Below are positions 1-10,303 of a DNA stretch of 64,000 nt, in pieces; the stretch's first letter is position 1; each line of letters starts with the position of its first letter. The DNA is taken from the NCBI GenBank assembly GCA_030844895.1, contig CM061233.1:55543453-55607452 (forward strand), in the 5' to 3' direction. The translations under genes and the position numbers were made by a program. The notes under the pieces are model-generated. The model made no database searches, had not been told where the DNA came from, and saw nothing but the letters and a program-made list of their open reading frames with translations. The DNA is from Ambrosia x helenae (Eukaryota; Streptophyta; Magnoliopsida; Asterales; Asteraceae).

Positions 1-98
1 CCTGTTTCAAATGATTGATTTTTTTAAGAAGACCATGTTGCTTAAATATCTTTTAATGTTTCTTGATATTGGGTGATGGATCATTAACTAATGTGCAG

Positions 99-206
99 GC
101 TAGATGTATTGGATGGGAGTCCCATCATGGGACATTTGTTGAGAAATTAGTGTCGTATCTAAGATCACTTGCGTTGAAGGTCATGTTAGACTCATTAGTC
201 AAATAA
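99..206 (+). CDS. Possible 3'-terminal exon of an unidentified gene
   Basis: A 3' splice-site-like AATGTGCAG ends at 98. It is followed by an open frame of 35 codons (GCT at 99 to TAA at 204-206), with several charged residues and no low-complexity sequence. The translation starts ARCIGWESHHG and ends LDSLVK. The 98 bases before it are AT-rich and look like intron. If real, the rest of the gene lies left of the window. An alternative is that this exon splices from the AAG/GTC around 179 to the exon-like piece at 698, which is in the compatible phase; the donor would be weak. I do not recognise the protein. Short open frames after an AG occur by chance, so this is tentative. Confidence 0.3.
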   Translation, partial: ARCIGWESHHGTFVEKLVSYLRSLALKVMLDSLVK

Positions 207-1275
207 ATATGAATGTAATGAATATAACAGCCTTTTGTATAGGTTGGGAAATGTATTATGGTTGCCAATGTAATGAATATATCAAGCCCTTTTTGTATAG
301 GTGGGCAAATATATTATGTAAATACGGCAATTTTGACCCATTAACCATTGAAGTCAATTTCGGCTTTGTGTTTATTCAAACGGATTAAATGAAAAAAGAT
401 AGCTGGACGAGTGATGGGTTAGTCAAATGAGTTGTGAAAGTTGTTCAAAGTCTATTTTTAGATTATTATTGTAACAATAATGTTTTGGTACTCTGGTCAT
501 CACATATATTATTTATCAATTTTCTTAGAATTAAGAACATTAAAGTATTTATTGGTCCTATTCGTTCACCTCATTATTAGAATTTAGCTTTTATGAGCTC
601 AATCCGATATGTAGCAATTGCACATCATGGTCATATGCCAAACTTCTTATTGTTTTAACTGATGTAGATGTTATTTTCACAAATCTTTTATGTACAGGTC
701 AAACAATCATTGGAGGAACTAAAGTGTAGAATGGACAATTATGAGGTTAGAAAGCACAATATGGCGTTCTTTTGCTTTTGCTTATTCGCTGATCTAGCAA
801 CCAAATTGATTTTTACTCTACAACTACAATAGTTTCACATCGGTTGTCACTCCAGTTCTTTCTGTGACGGTTTCGGCCCGATTAATGATTAATGGGTTGA
901 TTTGGGCTTAACTTTTATCAAGTAGGCTGAACAGGTTAAAATTTTAATTTTGATGGATAATTTTTGTTTAAATCATTTTATTTAAAAGATGTTATTATAA
1001 TTTAATAATATAATTTAAATGATTGCATGGTTGAGTTACTATACAAAGACTACAAAAAATGAAAAGAGTGAGAAACCATTTAAAATGATAGATGTCCAAA
1101 GAATTAAACAAGTGGGAAGGGTAATTGTGTCAAAAGAATATGCTCAAGCATATCACATTCATTTTCACATTCATTTTTAAATGTCCGTAACTTTTTTATA
1201 TGTCATCTATTTAAAAAAAATTATACCATAAAATTGATCGTCTTTTTATCTTTAATATAAGTATGATATTGTTAT
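207..1275. other. AT-rich DNA without recognisable genes apart from the exon candidate
   Basis: Outside 698-832 this is AT-rich sequence (intron or intergenic) with two similar 'gtaatgaatataac/atcaa...ccttttTGTATAGG' stretches near 216-300, a short local duplication. No convincing coding frame, RNA gene or transposon terminus was seen. Confidence 0.5.
698..832 (+). CDS. Possible terminal exon, coiled-coil plus hydrophobic tail
   Basis: TTTTATGTACAG ends at 697 and is followed by 44 sense codons and TAG (830-832). The frame begins VKQSLEELKCRMDNYEVRKH, a charged, helix-like stretch, and continues into a hydrophobic segment (AFFCFCLFADLATKLIF) that could anchor in a membrane. It is in the right phase to follow the open frame at 99-179, so the two may be successive exons of one plus-strand gene ending here. 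The product is not recognised. Seen: acceptor, open frame, composition. Inferred: that it is a gene. Confidence 0.3.
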   Translation, partial: VKQSLEELKCRMDNYEVRKHNMAFFCFCLFADLATKLIFTLQLQ

Positions 1276-1760
1276 ACTTTTGAAAAAAAAGTCGAAAACC
1301 AGTTGCGTAAGACACAATGGAGATAACGTAAAACACAATGAGTAACAATTAAATATGCAATAAACAATATGGTATAAAATACAATGAACAGTCTAAAAAA
1401 CACAATGGATGACATACTAAAGACACAATGAATAGAAGACTAAAACACAATGAATACTTTTGAAAAAAAGTCGAAACCCCAGTTGCGTAAGACACAATGG
1501 AGATAACGTAAAACACAATGTATACCAGTTAAATATGCAATGAACAATATGGTATAAAACACAATTGATGACATAATGAAGACATGATGAACAGAAGACT
1601 AGAACACAATGAATAATAGACTTAAACACAATGAATATAATAAAACACAATGTACACCATAATTACAAAATCCATTTGCGCAAAACACAATGGAAAGCGT
1701 ATTAAAAACATAATGGACAAAGTTAAATAATGTGTAGACTAAAAAAAACATAAATAACAT
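1276..1760. repeat. ACACAATG-rich repeat with a ~178-bp tandem duplication
   Basis: The segment beginning CTTTTGAAAAAAAAGTCG near 1276 is repeated from about 1453 with the same order of landmarks (CAGTTGCGTAAGACACAATGG, then GGAGATAACGT, then AATATGGTATAAAA). Across the region the octamer ACACAATG or a close variant recurs roughly 15-20 times, mostly preceded by AA or GA. No coding potential is seen; the 77-codon open frame on the minus strand here only reflects the repeat. Confidence 0.75.
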
Positions 1761-2464
1761 ATTTATAAATCACACGTGCGTACTATAATACAATGAACGA
1801 GCAGAGGAGACAATGAAGAAGAAAACTCATTTAACAAGGATTTGTTTTTTCAATTTTAATGTATCAACATTGTACTAATATTAAAGATAAAAAAACACTC
1901 GTTAATATGGTGAAATTTTTTTTTTAAAAAAAAAAAAGAATATCGTATGAAAAGGTTATAAACGTTTTAAAATGATTGGAGAATTGACATGTGCATTGCA
2001 TGTGGAAAAAAAAAAGTCAACAAATATGGTTTTCCTTTTATGCCTTCCTCTAATTTATTATTTATTTTTCACAAACCTTTCAAATAAAATATAAGACTAT
2101 GTGTTGTGGGTAGAGGTAAGTGGGGGATTTATCGAATAATATTTTGCCACGTCGACGCTCACATGGCACTGGGTAGTGGCCGGCGATTGCTAGCGAGATG
2201 GTTTTGTGGGTCAAGGTGAGCGGGTTTTTTTTTTACTAAATATATTTAAATATTTACCACATTTTTTATAAAAGAACATTAAACTAAAAATACAAGAAAA
2301 ATTACACTAAAATAAAAAACAAACATTACACTCAAAAAAAGAAAATTACACTAAAAAAAGATAATTACCCTAAAATAAAAAGAAACCTAGGTTTATACCC
2401 GCGCGCGTTCCGGCGCGCTAAATCGGATCATTTTTGGTTTGATGACATACATGTAGACTATAAA
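1761..2464. other. AT-rich intergenic DNA with a GC-richer patch
   Basis: Contains homopolymer A and T runs (1918-1938), a GC-richer patch at 2105-2225 and an A-rich run of ATTACACTAAAA-like words at 2290-2390. The start of the GC patch, AGACTATGTGTTGTG near 2095, resembles the reverse complement of ACAACAGATAGTCT near 50387, so both may be ends of one DNA-transposon family. No gene is seen. Confidence 0.4.
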
Positions 2465-3190
2465 TCTATAACTTATAATAAAAGAATTGAAGATTGATGA
2501 GTTGTCATTCAATGAAGGCCTAAGAAAGCCATTTAATTACATGGCATTCAAGAAGACATTCTCCTCCTTGAGTGTGCTATGTGTCATGCCATGTGGCAAA
2601 TAAAAAAATAAATAATAATATAAAACCTAATCTACTAAATTTAAATTGAGTTATTTTAGGAAAAAAAAATTTAAAAACAAATTTAAATTTTTCTCTCTTA
2701 TGTTTTCTCCCATAATTTTTAAACGTTAATATCTTTTATATACGAGATTTTTTAAAGAAAAAAATTACACCAAATTAACGAGCGTTTTATTATCTTTCCA
2801 ACGAGTACCATAGTGTTATATAAAAACGGAGAAAAAAAACGACTATTTTTTGTGGGGTTTCGTTCATACAGGAAAAAAAACACAAAGTATTCAGGTTATT
2901 CATTAATAATGTTTTTTCTTTTAAACCAGGTTCTTATCTACGATGTTGAAATTCAGCCCAATCGCCATGCTTTCATTGGAATTTTACTCTTTTAAAGATG
3001 CATAGGTATACTTCATCAAGAGAAGCTAGGAGAAAGAATCACGCAACAATGTAACACATGGTGTCACCTTATAGCAAGGTTATTTTTTTATTTATTTAAT
3101 TACAAGAGTAATAATTATTACTATTAGTATTAGTATTATTAGAATTGTTATATTTTTCAACCCCGGGACACTCCCGGGATAAAAAGCTCG
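2465..3190 (+). mobile_element. Short non-autonomous Helitron-like element
   Basis: The proposed 5' end reads A|TCTATAACTTATAATAAAAG. The proposed 3' end has a CCCGGGACACTCCCGGG hairpin at about 3163-3179 followed by CTCG|T. The 2700-3160 interior is shared, inverted, with the element at 53279-54313: the same GGTACTCGTTGGAAAG-type block, the same 'gcgattgggctg' block, and the same ATT-rich block before the hairpin. 5' TC, a 3' hairpin ending near CTRR and insertion between A and T are the defining Helitron signs. The terminal CTCG departs from the usual CTAG. There is no Rep/helicase coding sequence, so it would be non-autonomous. Boundaries are inferred. Confidence 0.55.
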
Positions 3191-3849
3191 TATTAAATAT
3201 AACAATTGCATCTTATTGGGATGACAAAAAAAATGCAGCCAATCTGCCTCTGGTCATCTGTCACGCTATTTCTTTCAAAAGTTGAAACTTGAAACGAATG
3301 CCACCAACGCTTCAAACCGGGGCAAGTCCATGTATGTATGATAGTCTAGGCTTTCCATTCGTATCCACACATGTTGATAACTTGTATTAGCCTACAGTTT
3401 GGGAACAGGAACACGTTATAGTTTCTGAAAATATATATACTGATACAGGACCAAAAAGCTAAAGATCTTAAGGACATTAAGTTTCTGATAAGCAAATATG
3501 AAAGATCTTAGGTATTTCTAGTATAAATATAGGGCAAGTTTGATTAAAAAGAAAAAGATTAAACCTGAAACTAACAGGTGCTGATGAGCAGGCAACATTA
3601 CGCGCCAAAATAATCATCAGTCTATAAAGGCCGCGCTCTCGCTGTCCACATGCTTATGTCCAAAAACACGTAGACATTAGTTTTGAAATTGCCATAATCC
3701 TATCATTGGTATACTTAGTCCGTTCTTAGAGCCAATTGGAAATTGTTTGCTTCAGCTTATTTTTACAAACATGCAGCAAAACTTGTCTTAAATCAAACAA
3801 AGCCATAACTAAATGCAAATCACAATGTAATTAATAAGTAAAAGTATCT
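3191..3849. other. Unassigned DNA left of the Athila LTR
   Basis: Moderately AT-rich sequence of about 660 bp. No open frame with conserved features, no repeat shared with the rest of the window and no transposon end was recognised, other than the LTR terminus at 3850. Confidence 0.4.
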
Positions 3850-5534
3850 TGATGTCTGATGCACTAAAAGTAGTTTAATAAAAATAACTAAATTAAACCT
3901 AAAACTAGACACCTAGTAATACTCTAGACTCTCTAAAACTAAACTACTGACAGGCAAGTGAACCTATCGACTCTAGTAAAGCTAAAGTAAGTCCGGATAT
4001 CGAACCCACAGGACTCTAATGGAAGACGGTAACTAGACTCAAAAACTTATCTAAAACTGAAATAAAACTATTTATTATTTTAGAGGAGGGGTTTACTAAA
4101 AATTAAATTCAAGAAAAATAAAGATTAACTAAAATAAACTAAACTGAACTTAAGACGTGAACCGAGCTGAACCAAATTCAAATGATGGTGAAAATACTAC
4201 CTAGGTTAGAATCCTACTCATGACTGACGAACTTTTATGGTTATGGAACTAGCTATGGAACCAGGATCTTTAGATACTAAACTTACAGGATAAACTAGAG
4301 GACCCTCGACCCTTCTCAAGGAGAAACCTAAGGTTACCTATAAGCCGTTAAACTACCGATTGAGAGGTTACCCTTATAGGCTTACCTACTCTGATGATAA
4401 AGTACCCGCTAGATAGTATACCTTACAGCTCGAAAGCCTCACTACACTAAGAGTGCAAGGGGTAACTATAGAAAACCTGACCTGACTCGATACGCAAGAA
4501 GTGGCAAGGAAACTAGGAAGATCTTCTTACAAAGCATCTAGATCTAGCAATTTAACACCCTAGACATATCGACAATCCCGCACCTTACAGCTATTGGAAT
4601 TGGAAGAATACTTAGAACTGCCCAATCAACAAAAACCACTCCTATGGAAAACACTAGCAATTTACCATAAACTAGTTGCTAACACACAGTCCAGAACCTA
4701 ACACACATTCATACATGAAAGACATTCACAAAAACGCATGTGGAGTAAATAATTATCAATTGAACAAAACTAAGTACGCATATACACCAGATCAAAAATA
4801 ATCAAAGTTTTTACTAAATCATCAACCCATAGTCAAAGTTCCAAAAAACCATAAAAAACGTTCATTCAATCATGAGTATTCATCATAACCTAAATAGTAA
4901 TGAAAGTCTAGCCTATAAACATGTTCAAAACAGGAATAAAATCAATTCTAAGTTCATGAAACATAGTTTGCAACTTAAAAGAACAAAGGAACGAAGAACC
5001 CGAATGATTAAAACCGAAACTCTCGATCCAAATGCTCAAAATCTTGACCCTTGGCCTTTCTCTCACCTCCTAGTGCTCCAGAGCAGCTTCTTTTTGTCAA
5101 AAGTGATGATAAAATCGAAGTATGGCCGTCCTAGGGTTTCTAAAATCGAGATTGGGCCAAAAAACAACTTTTTCACGAAGTTACTTCCGTCGCGTAGCGC
5201 GACGGGCTTGATGATATCTGTTCATGTAGCGCTACGCACTTTCAGAAGGTAAAATACTCCGTCGCGTAGCGTGACGAAAATGTGCCAAACCTATCGCGTA
5301 GCGCGACGGGACAAAACTTCCCAATTTGTCATTTTTTTTACTTCCAGATCAACCGCAACTCGTCCGGATGCTCGTTTTTTCTCGTTTAAGCTCCATTTTA
5401 CTTCCTTTCTTGTCCGGACTCCTGTGCAACACCAAATAATAAATAGAATACGAAAATACCATAAAAACGACACAAACCGACTCAAAAATAATATAAACTA
5501 TAGACCGAAAACAGATGTATTTTGCAATACTTCA
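3850..5534 (-). repeat. Athila 3' LTR (copy A), 1685 bp
   Basis: Plus-strand ends are TGATGT at 3850 and ACTTCA at 5534; on the sense strand it starts TGAAGT and ends ACATCA. It aligns over its length with copy B at 32850-34463. Copy A has about 70 extra bases just inside its left end (about 3856-3930), missing from copy B. It contains GC palindromes of the CGTCGCG-TAG-CGCGACG type at about 5190, 5229, 5260 and 5289. A purine-rich sense tract lies just outside at 5535-5550 (plus strand AATATCCCCACACTTA), as expected for the polypurine tract. Confidence 0.85.
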
Positions 5535-5550
5535 AATATCCCCACACTTA
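5535..5550 (-). promoter_or_regulatory. Athila polypurine tract (A copy)
   Basis: On the sense strand this reads TAAGTGTGGGGATATT directly before the 3' LTR. An equivalent tract adjoins copy B at 34464-34479. Similar GTGTGGGGAT words recur at about 21721 and 35372, and at 35831-35841 right after the downstream ORF. Only the LTR-adjacent one would prime plus-strand DNA. Confidence 0.6.
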
Positions 5551-6192
5551 TGTTTTTTCGTCCCTGAAAAATAATTATGCTATGGAATCACAGTTAGGTT
5601 TACATCCAGTTTCAAAACATAGGTTACTTAATTAATAATCTACTAACGTGTTGATTGCGATTGCAGGTATATTGATCCTCTTAAACCCAAACCGGTTTCC
5701 AAGCCCCTTTTTATTTATGTAAGTTCATGTTGATTAGTCTATCTAGGGTCTCACTCAAAGGAAGCCACAGTTCCTCCTAATCCCGCCTCAAGCTAATGAA
5801 GCTAAAGGAACGACCAATTGACCATTTCCCAACCGTCTTATGTAGAAAACCAATAGAATTTAAAATCATTTTTTTTTCATCTCAGCATACTAAACTTAGA
5901 GGGTGTGACCAATCCAAGTCGCTATCCCAGTGGCCAGGCACCTTAAGCTTCAGCATTTTTGCTTTGATTTCTAATTTTTTTCATGAGCTTTTTTTAGATA
6001 TTTATTTTCAGACAATCCTAGAGGGAGTCGAGTCCGGATTCATTATCCCTAGAAACGACACCATTGGCCTTGCCCTTATTTTAATATCCAGCTCTTTTTT
6101 TTAAGTGATTAGAAATTCTAACGGTGCTTCTTATACTATTTTTTGGCGGCTTCGGTCTCCCCGTTTCTCCTAGATGAGAACCCACAAAATAG
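5551..6192. other. Athila 3' internal non-coding region (left part, copy A)
   Basis: Matches 34480-35143 of copy B closely and contains no reading frame shared by the two copies. It is interrupted at 6192/6193 by the large copia element and resumes at 21492. Copy A lacks a short 'TTTTAAACTTATAACGG' stretch that copy B has near 35060. Confidence 0.75.
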
Positions 6193-6705
6193 TGTATACG
6201 CGTGAAAAGATCGTTTAGTTACAAAGACAATCAAACAAGTTAACTTTGGGTGCGGAATCCCCAAAATTATCACAAAATGATAACTAATCAGTAAAACAAA
6301 CACAAATCATCATTTTCAATCATTTTCATTTCATAAACAAATCAAATACACTTAGAAAGATGTTTACAATCAAGGTTTAGACGTGTAATAAGACTAATAA
6401 AAGTTACAGAGAGAAATTGGACAAAGGGCGGGAACAAATGACACACAACTTAACTACAAAATCTGAGTTTGCCTTTATATAGACTGCACATTCGCCCAAA
6501 AAGTTCATACGAATGTGCAGGTTCGCCCACTTTCAGTGGTCGAACCAAACTCCACAATAAACAAAGACTCATTCGTCCAAAATCTTCCTTCGCACCTTCA
6601 ATTTCTCTCCTTCGCACCTACCAAAACTCACCTTCGCACCATCGACAAACATCAAAACATATGGTTTATCTAATCCAAAGCATTAGTCGCACATATGCAC
6701 CTACA
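6193..6705 (-). repeat. SIRE-like copia 3' LTR, 513 bp
   Basis: Plus-strand ends are TGTATACGCG and GCACCTACA; sense ends are TGTAGGTGC and CGCGTATACA. It reads base for base like the 5' LTR at 20979-21491. The U3 part (about 6480-6705) carries a cluster of GGTGCGAAGG, GGGCGAATG and GGTCGAACC motifs directly upstream of a sense-strand TATA box (CTATATAAAGG, about 6472-6484). Confidence 0.95.
6472..6484 (-). promoter_or_regulatory. TATA box of copia LTR promoter
   Basis: The sense strand reads GTCTATATAAAGGC just downstream of the U3 motif cluster; an identical copy is in the 5' LTR at about 21258-21270. Transcription would be expected to start roughly 30 bases further on (about 6440, equivalent to about 21226 in the 5' LTR). 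The same layout recurs upstream of the third ORF (TATA at 11039-11048). Confidence 0.6.
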
Positions 6706-6718
6706 AACTCCCCCTCGA
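6706..6718 (-). promoter_or_regulatory. Copia polypurine tract
   Basis: The sense strand reads CGAGGGGGAGTT immediately before the 3' LTR TGTAGG. The third ORF stops (TAG, 6719-6721) only 13 bases before the LTR, so coding sequence runs right up to the priming tract. Confidence 0.8.
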
Positions 6719-9700
6719 CTATTGCTTGGATTGTTGTCTTCTCTGTTCATCCATGGTCTTGTTCATTAATCTGATGTGTCGAATAACCTTTTGTTCTCTA
6801 GTCAGTACCGGTTCATGAACAATCTTCTTCTTTGATTTCTTCACAGGCACAACCTTCTCAACACTCTTTCCCAACTTCTGCTCAAAGTCACATCCAGCGT
6901 TGATGTCATACGCAAAGCATAGAAATACCACACGTTGATATTTTCCTGCTTGTTCAGCATCTTTTGCGTCTGAGTAGATAGGATTATAGAATAACATAAT
7001 GATATCCTCATGTGAGCAATTGATTAGCCACATAGGATCAAAAATAAGCACTTTCTTATAATCCTTCTCACCATCCTTCAACACAATCACGGCCTCTGCT
7101 CTCTTCCAATCATAGTACCACCAGATAAAGTCTTTAGCGAAATGCTGAGGAATATGCAACAATGGAATTTTCTTCAGCACACGCGGTGGTTTATACTTCA
7201 ACATAACCTTGGGCAACCCAGTTATCTCATTTAACTCCTTCTTGTGTTCAATCCTCTTTGGATACTGAGGTCTAAACAAATTCCACTCGGTTCGACTTTC
7301 ACGAGTCATCTTTTCAGCAAAATATTCAATCTGGCTATTTGGCGCTCCCGTTAGACGGTGACGACAAATATCCCTGATTGCCCAGTAAGGAAGAGTCTTT
7401 AAATGATGAAACTTCTCAAAGTATAGAATACCCTTCTCCCATTTCACTGCAAAACATCTAAGCTCTTTGACAAACTTCCAGGCCAAAGCACGACCTTTAA
7501 ACATACTGCTATGAAGTTTGTAAAAGCTTCCCTGAATATCAGCTTTAGGGCGGTTATTCTCTTTCTCCTTCAGCTTCCTCAACAACTCCTTCAAACTGTC
7601 AGTTTGTTCGAACCGAGGCTTCTCATGCCCTTCAAAGATTTTATCTTCAAACATCTTACTCTTCTCTTTGGCTATTTTCTCAGCATGATTTAGCAATTCG
7701 TCTGAGAATGAAAATCCACAATCTTGATTTGTTCTGAAATATTGTGGATATTCATCACTCGTAATATCTTCCATCTCGACTTCCTCGAATGCAGGAACAT
7801 CACGATCATCTGAGTGATTTCCAGCTTCTTTCTCAGGAATCAGAGGAATAAAATTATCAGCAAGTAATTCTTCTAACGTCTTACCCACTTGCTTAGCTAA
7901 ACCTTCCAAAATTTCTTTTGAGATAGCCGCAGACACTTCCCCATCTTCAAGATCAGGGTCATCATATTCCAATTCGAAGAGTTTATTCTCAGATTCAAAT
8001 ATTTCAGGAAACCTGCTAGTCATGTCTATCGTCCAGACTCGATCAGTCAACATCTGACGATACTTAGTTTTATCTTCTTCAGACAATGACTTCAGTTTTT
8101 CGTTCCAGAAAATATCATCATCATCCACATTCTCTCCAGGAGCTTTCGAACTTGATTCTCCTCCCTTCTCTGTTTCACGCTTTTCATATGAAAACTGATC
8201 AGCGTCATCATCATCATCATCACTATCATCAGAAGCAGAGCCGCTTTCACCTGAACCATCACTCGAACCATCATCACCATCATTATCGTCTTTCTTCTTC
8301 TTCTTAGTATCATTTCCAGCATCTTCATCTAATTCATCATCTTTCTCTTCATCTGATGGTTCATAATCAACCTGTTGTACATCTGCCTCTTTGTCTTCCT
8401 CACCAGCTTGAAGTTGAGGAGCTCGACTGTATAAGTCTTGAATCAGACTATCCATCTTTCTGTTATTCTTTTTCAGCTCTTTGTTCTCCTCCTTCAAAGC
8501 TATTATTCTTCTTGTATTCCGTTGCTCATGTTTTAGCAACTTTTTGTTTTCCCTCTTCAATCTCTTAATGGTTTTCTTCATCAAAGCATTATCATCCGCT
8601 GATGTGACTACAACCTCTAACATTTTCTTGTCAGTGGTTTTTAACTGCTCAATCTCACTCTGCTGTTTGTTAATGATATTCATCATTTTAGTCAGTCGTT
8701 GATTAACAGCATCCATAACATCACTATCAACAGAAACCTTTTTCTTAACATGTTGTTCAACAACTTCTTGCATCTTCCCTTTTCTCATTTTCTTCAATAC
8801 ATTATCCAATGCTTCATTCACATCATCCATTGGAATGCCTTTTGTTTGTGGTGTGCTTGAAGTTGTTGTGGTTTTCTGTTTCTTCTGTGCCTGTTCAGTA
8901 ACCGGTGACTTTGAACTAGTAGCTGGTGGTAAATTCTTTCCAGCCATCAACATTTCAAGTTCTTTCTTTCTCTTCAAACTCGGTTTCTCCTGTTTCTTCT
9001 TTTTCTGTGCTTGAACAGGAGAATCAGTTTCAATCTCATCAACATTCAAAACAAAATCGTCCTCAACTGGACTTCTAACACCTTCATCTTCAGCATCAGC
9101 AGACGCACCAGCCACAGTGGCCTTGGGCAAGGTGGTCTCAACAGTTTCAGCCTCAGAATTCCATCTCTCGTCTTCTTGTGTCTCTTCAGAATCGACAGAC
9201 ACTTCATCTACTAAATGTAAACCCTTTTGAGCTTTACTCTTCTGTCTCCTTGGAGCAGACTTCTGTTTCTCCTTCTCAGGTTCAACAACCTTAATAGTCA
9301 CTTCCTTCTTTTTCATCTTTCCACCCTTAGCTCCCACATTCACTATCTGCCTCTTTCGCTTTGCATCAGGATCAATATGATGTAAAGGATCATCAGTATC
9401 AGAATTGCTATCATCATGTCTCACTTTCCCTTTCCCTGGCTCATCTTTTCCTGGATCCTCATAGTTTATATTCGCCAGATGACCAAATAAACGTCTAACT
9501 GGAGGACGTTCATTAGCAGATAAGCCTTTGTATGCTTTCATCCTGGCAAGTGTGTTCAACGTCATATGCTCTTGAACCACAATCTGTTTTGGATCCTTCT
9601 TCAAGTCTTTATACTTATGATCAAACACCATTTGTAGAAACCGAGGATATAATAAAAACTTTAGAGTTCTTGTTCCATTAACTGGCTCTAGTAAATGATT

Positions 9701-10294
9701 CATAAGCATCCCAGAAACATTGAACGGTTTGTTCAATATTAAAGCCACCATCATCGAGCTTATGCTTTTCCTCATTAAATCAAATCCACCCGCAGCCGAT
9801 CCAAACACATGAATTAAAACATGTGCCAAGTATTTAAACTGAGGGCACAGTTTTCCCTTATGTAGAGAACCATCGGTGATCGGACCATTATACTTCATCC
9901 TCAAGAAACACTTCCTTTGATCTATAAACTCCAACTCTTTCGGGTCATCCTTCTCATCATCAAGATTCAACGCCTCTCTAAGATCATCTTCACAAACTAT
10001 AATCCTCTGACCTTGGACTCTGCTAATCAAACATGATTGACACTTCCAGAAGTCCATCTTGGCGTTCTCCCAAAACTCTTGCATGATATCCCTGTAAATG
10101 ACGGCAGGTGTAGCAATCGCGTCAAGTACACGGCATCTCTTGAAGTAATCAATGATCTCGGTAAATTCAACGTGCTTCTTCACATCCCCCAGATACGCAC
10201 AACAGTTGTGTGCATTTTCAAAGTCCAACTGTTTCGTCTTAGCTGGTTGGGAAGAAGATCCGGCTTGCTCTGTGGTTTTCTCCTGTTCAGACAT
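6719..10294 (-). CDS. Third ORF of the copia element, 1191 aa, function unknown
   Basis: The first ATG is at 10294, 9 bases after a splice-acceptor-like TTTTGCAG; the stop TAG abuts the polypurine tract. Visible parts: an N-terminal globular region (about residues 20-270; YLGDVKKHVEFTEIIDYFKR, RDIMQEFWENAKM) of a type common in Asteraceae retroelement proteins, sometimes auto-named synaptobrevin/longin-like; a long Lys/Glu-rich linker with basic patches (RRQKSKAQKG); a predicted coiled coil near residues 540-640; a very acidic Asp/Ser/Glu stretch near 650-720; and a conserved-looking C-terminal domain (about 930-1140, many Trp and aromatic residues). No signal peptide or clear transmembrane segment is seen, so the 'envelope-like' label used for ORFs in this position is not supported. 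Open over its whole length, which suggests recent selection or youth. Confidence 0.85.
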   Translation of the reverse strand: MSEQEKTTEQAGSSSQPAKTKQLDFENAHNCCAYLGDVKKHVEFTEIIDYFKRCRVLDAIATPAVIYRDIMQEFWENAKMDFWKCQSCLISRVQGQRIIVCEDDLREALNLDDEKDDPKELEFIDQRKCFLRMKYNGPITDGSLHKGKLCPQFKYLAHVLIHVFGSAAGGFDLMRKSISSMMVALILNKPFNVSGMLMNHLLEPVNGTRTLKFLLYPRFLQMVFDHKYKDLKKDPKQIVVQEHMTLNTLARMKAYKGLSANERPPVRRLFGHLANINYEDPGKDEPGKGKVRHDDSNSDTDDPLHHIDPDAKRKRQIVNVGAKGGKMKKKEVTIKVVEPEKEKQKSAPRRQKSKAQKGLHLVDEVSVDSEETQEDERWNSEAETVETTLPKATVAGASADAEDEGVRSPVEDDFVLNVDEIETDSPVQAQKKKKQEKPSLKRKKELEMLMAGKNLPPATSSKSPVTEQAQKKQKTTTTSSTPQTKGIPMDDVNEALDNVLKKMRKGKMQEVVEQHVKKKVSVDSDVMDAVNQRLTKMMNIINKQQSEIEQLKTTDKKMLEVVVTSADDNALMKKTIKRLKRENKKLLKHEQRNTRRIIALKEENKELKKNNRKMDSLIQDLYSRAPQLQAGEEDKEADVQQVDYEPSDEEKDDELDEDAGNDTKKKKKDDNDGDDGSSDGSGESGSASDDSDDDDDDADQFSYEKRETEKGGESSSKAPGENVDDDDIFWNEKLKSLSEEDKTKYRQMLTDRVWTIDMTSRFPEIFESENKLFELEYDDPDLEDGEVSAAISKEILEGLAKQVGKTLEELLADNFIPLIPEKEAGNHSDDRDVPAFEEVEMEDITSDEYPQYFRTNQDCGFSFSDELLNHAEKIAKEKSKMFEDKIFEGHEKPRFEQTDSLKELLRKLKEKENNRPKADIQGSFYKLHSSMFKGRALAWKFVKELRCFAVKWEKGILYFEKFHHLKTLPYWAIRDICRHRLTGAPNSQIEYFAEKMTRESRTEWNLFRPQYPKRIEHKKELNEITGLPKVMLKYKPPRVLKKIPLLHIPQHFAKDFIWWYYDWKRAEAVIVLKDGEKDYKKVLIFDPMWLINCSHEDIIMLFYNPIYSDAKDAEQAGKYQRVVFLCFAYDINAGCDFEQKLGKSVEKVVPVKKSKKKIVHEPVLTREQKVIRHIRLMNKTMDEQRRQQSKQ

Positions 10295-10303
10295 GTTTAA
10301 AAT

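Noticed and set aside
4872..5567. 126- and 98-aa frames, the second repeated at 34200-34496
   Set aside because: Within Athila LTRs on the antisense strand; the first is not preserved in the other LTR, and neither has protein-like features.
6469..6774. 101-aa frame also found at 21255-21506
   Set aside because: Lies in the copia LTRs on the non-sense strand; repeated only because the LTRs are identical.
8086..8568. Plus- and minus-frame ORFs overlapping the third copia ORF, rich in His or Met
   Set aside because: Shadow frames of the acidic repeat region in the 1191-aa ORF; no start context or conserved features.
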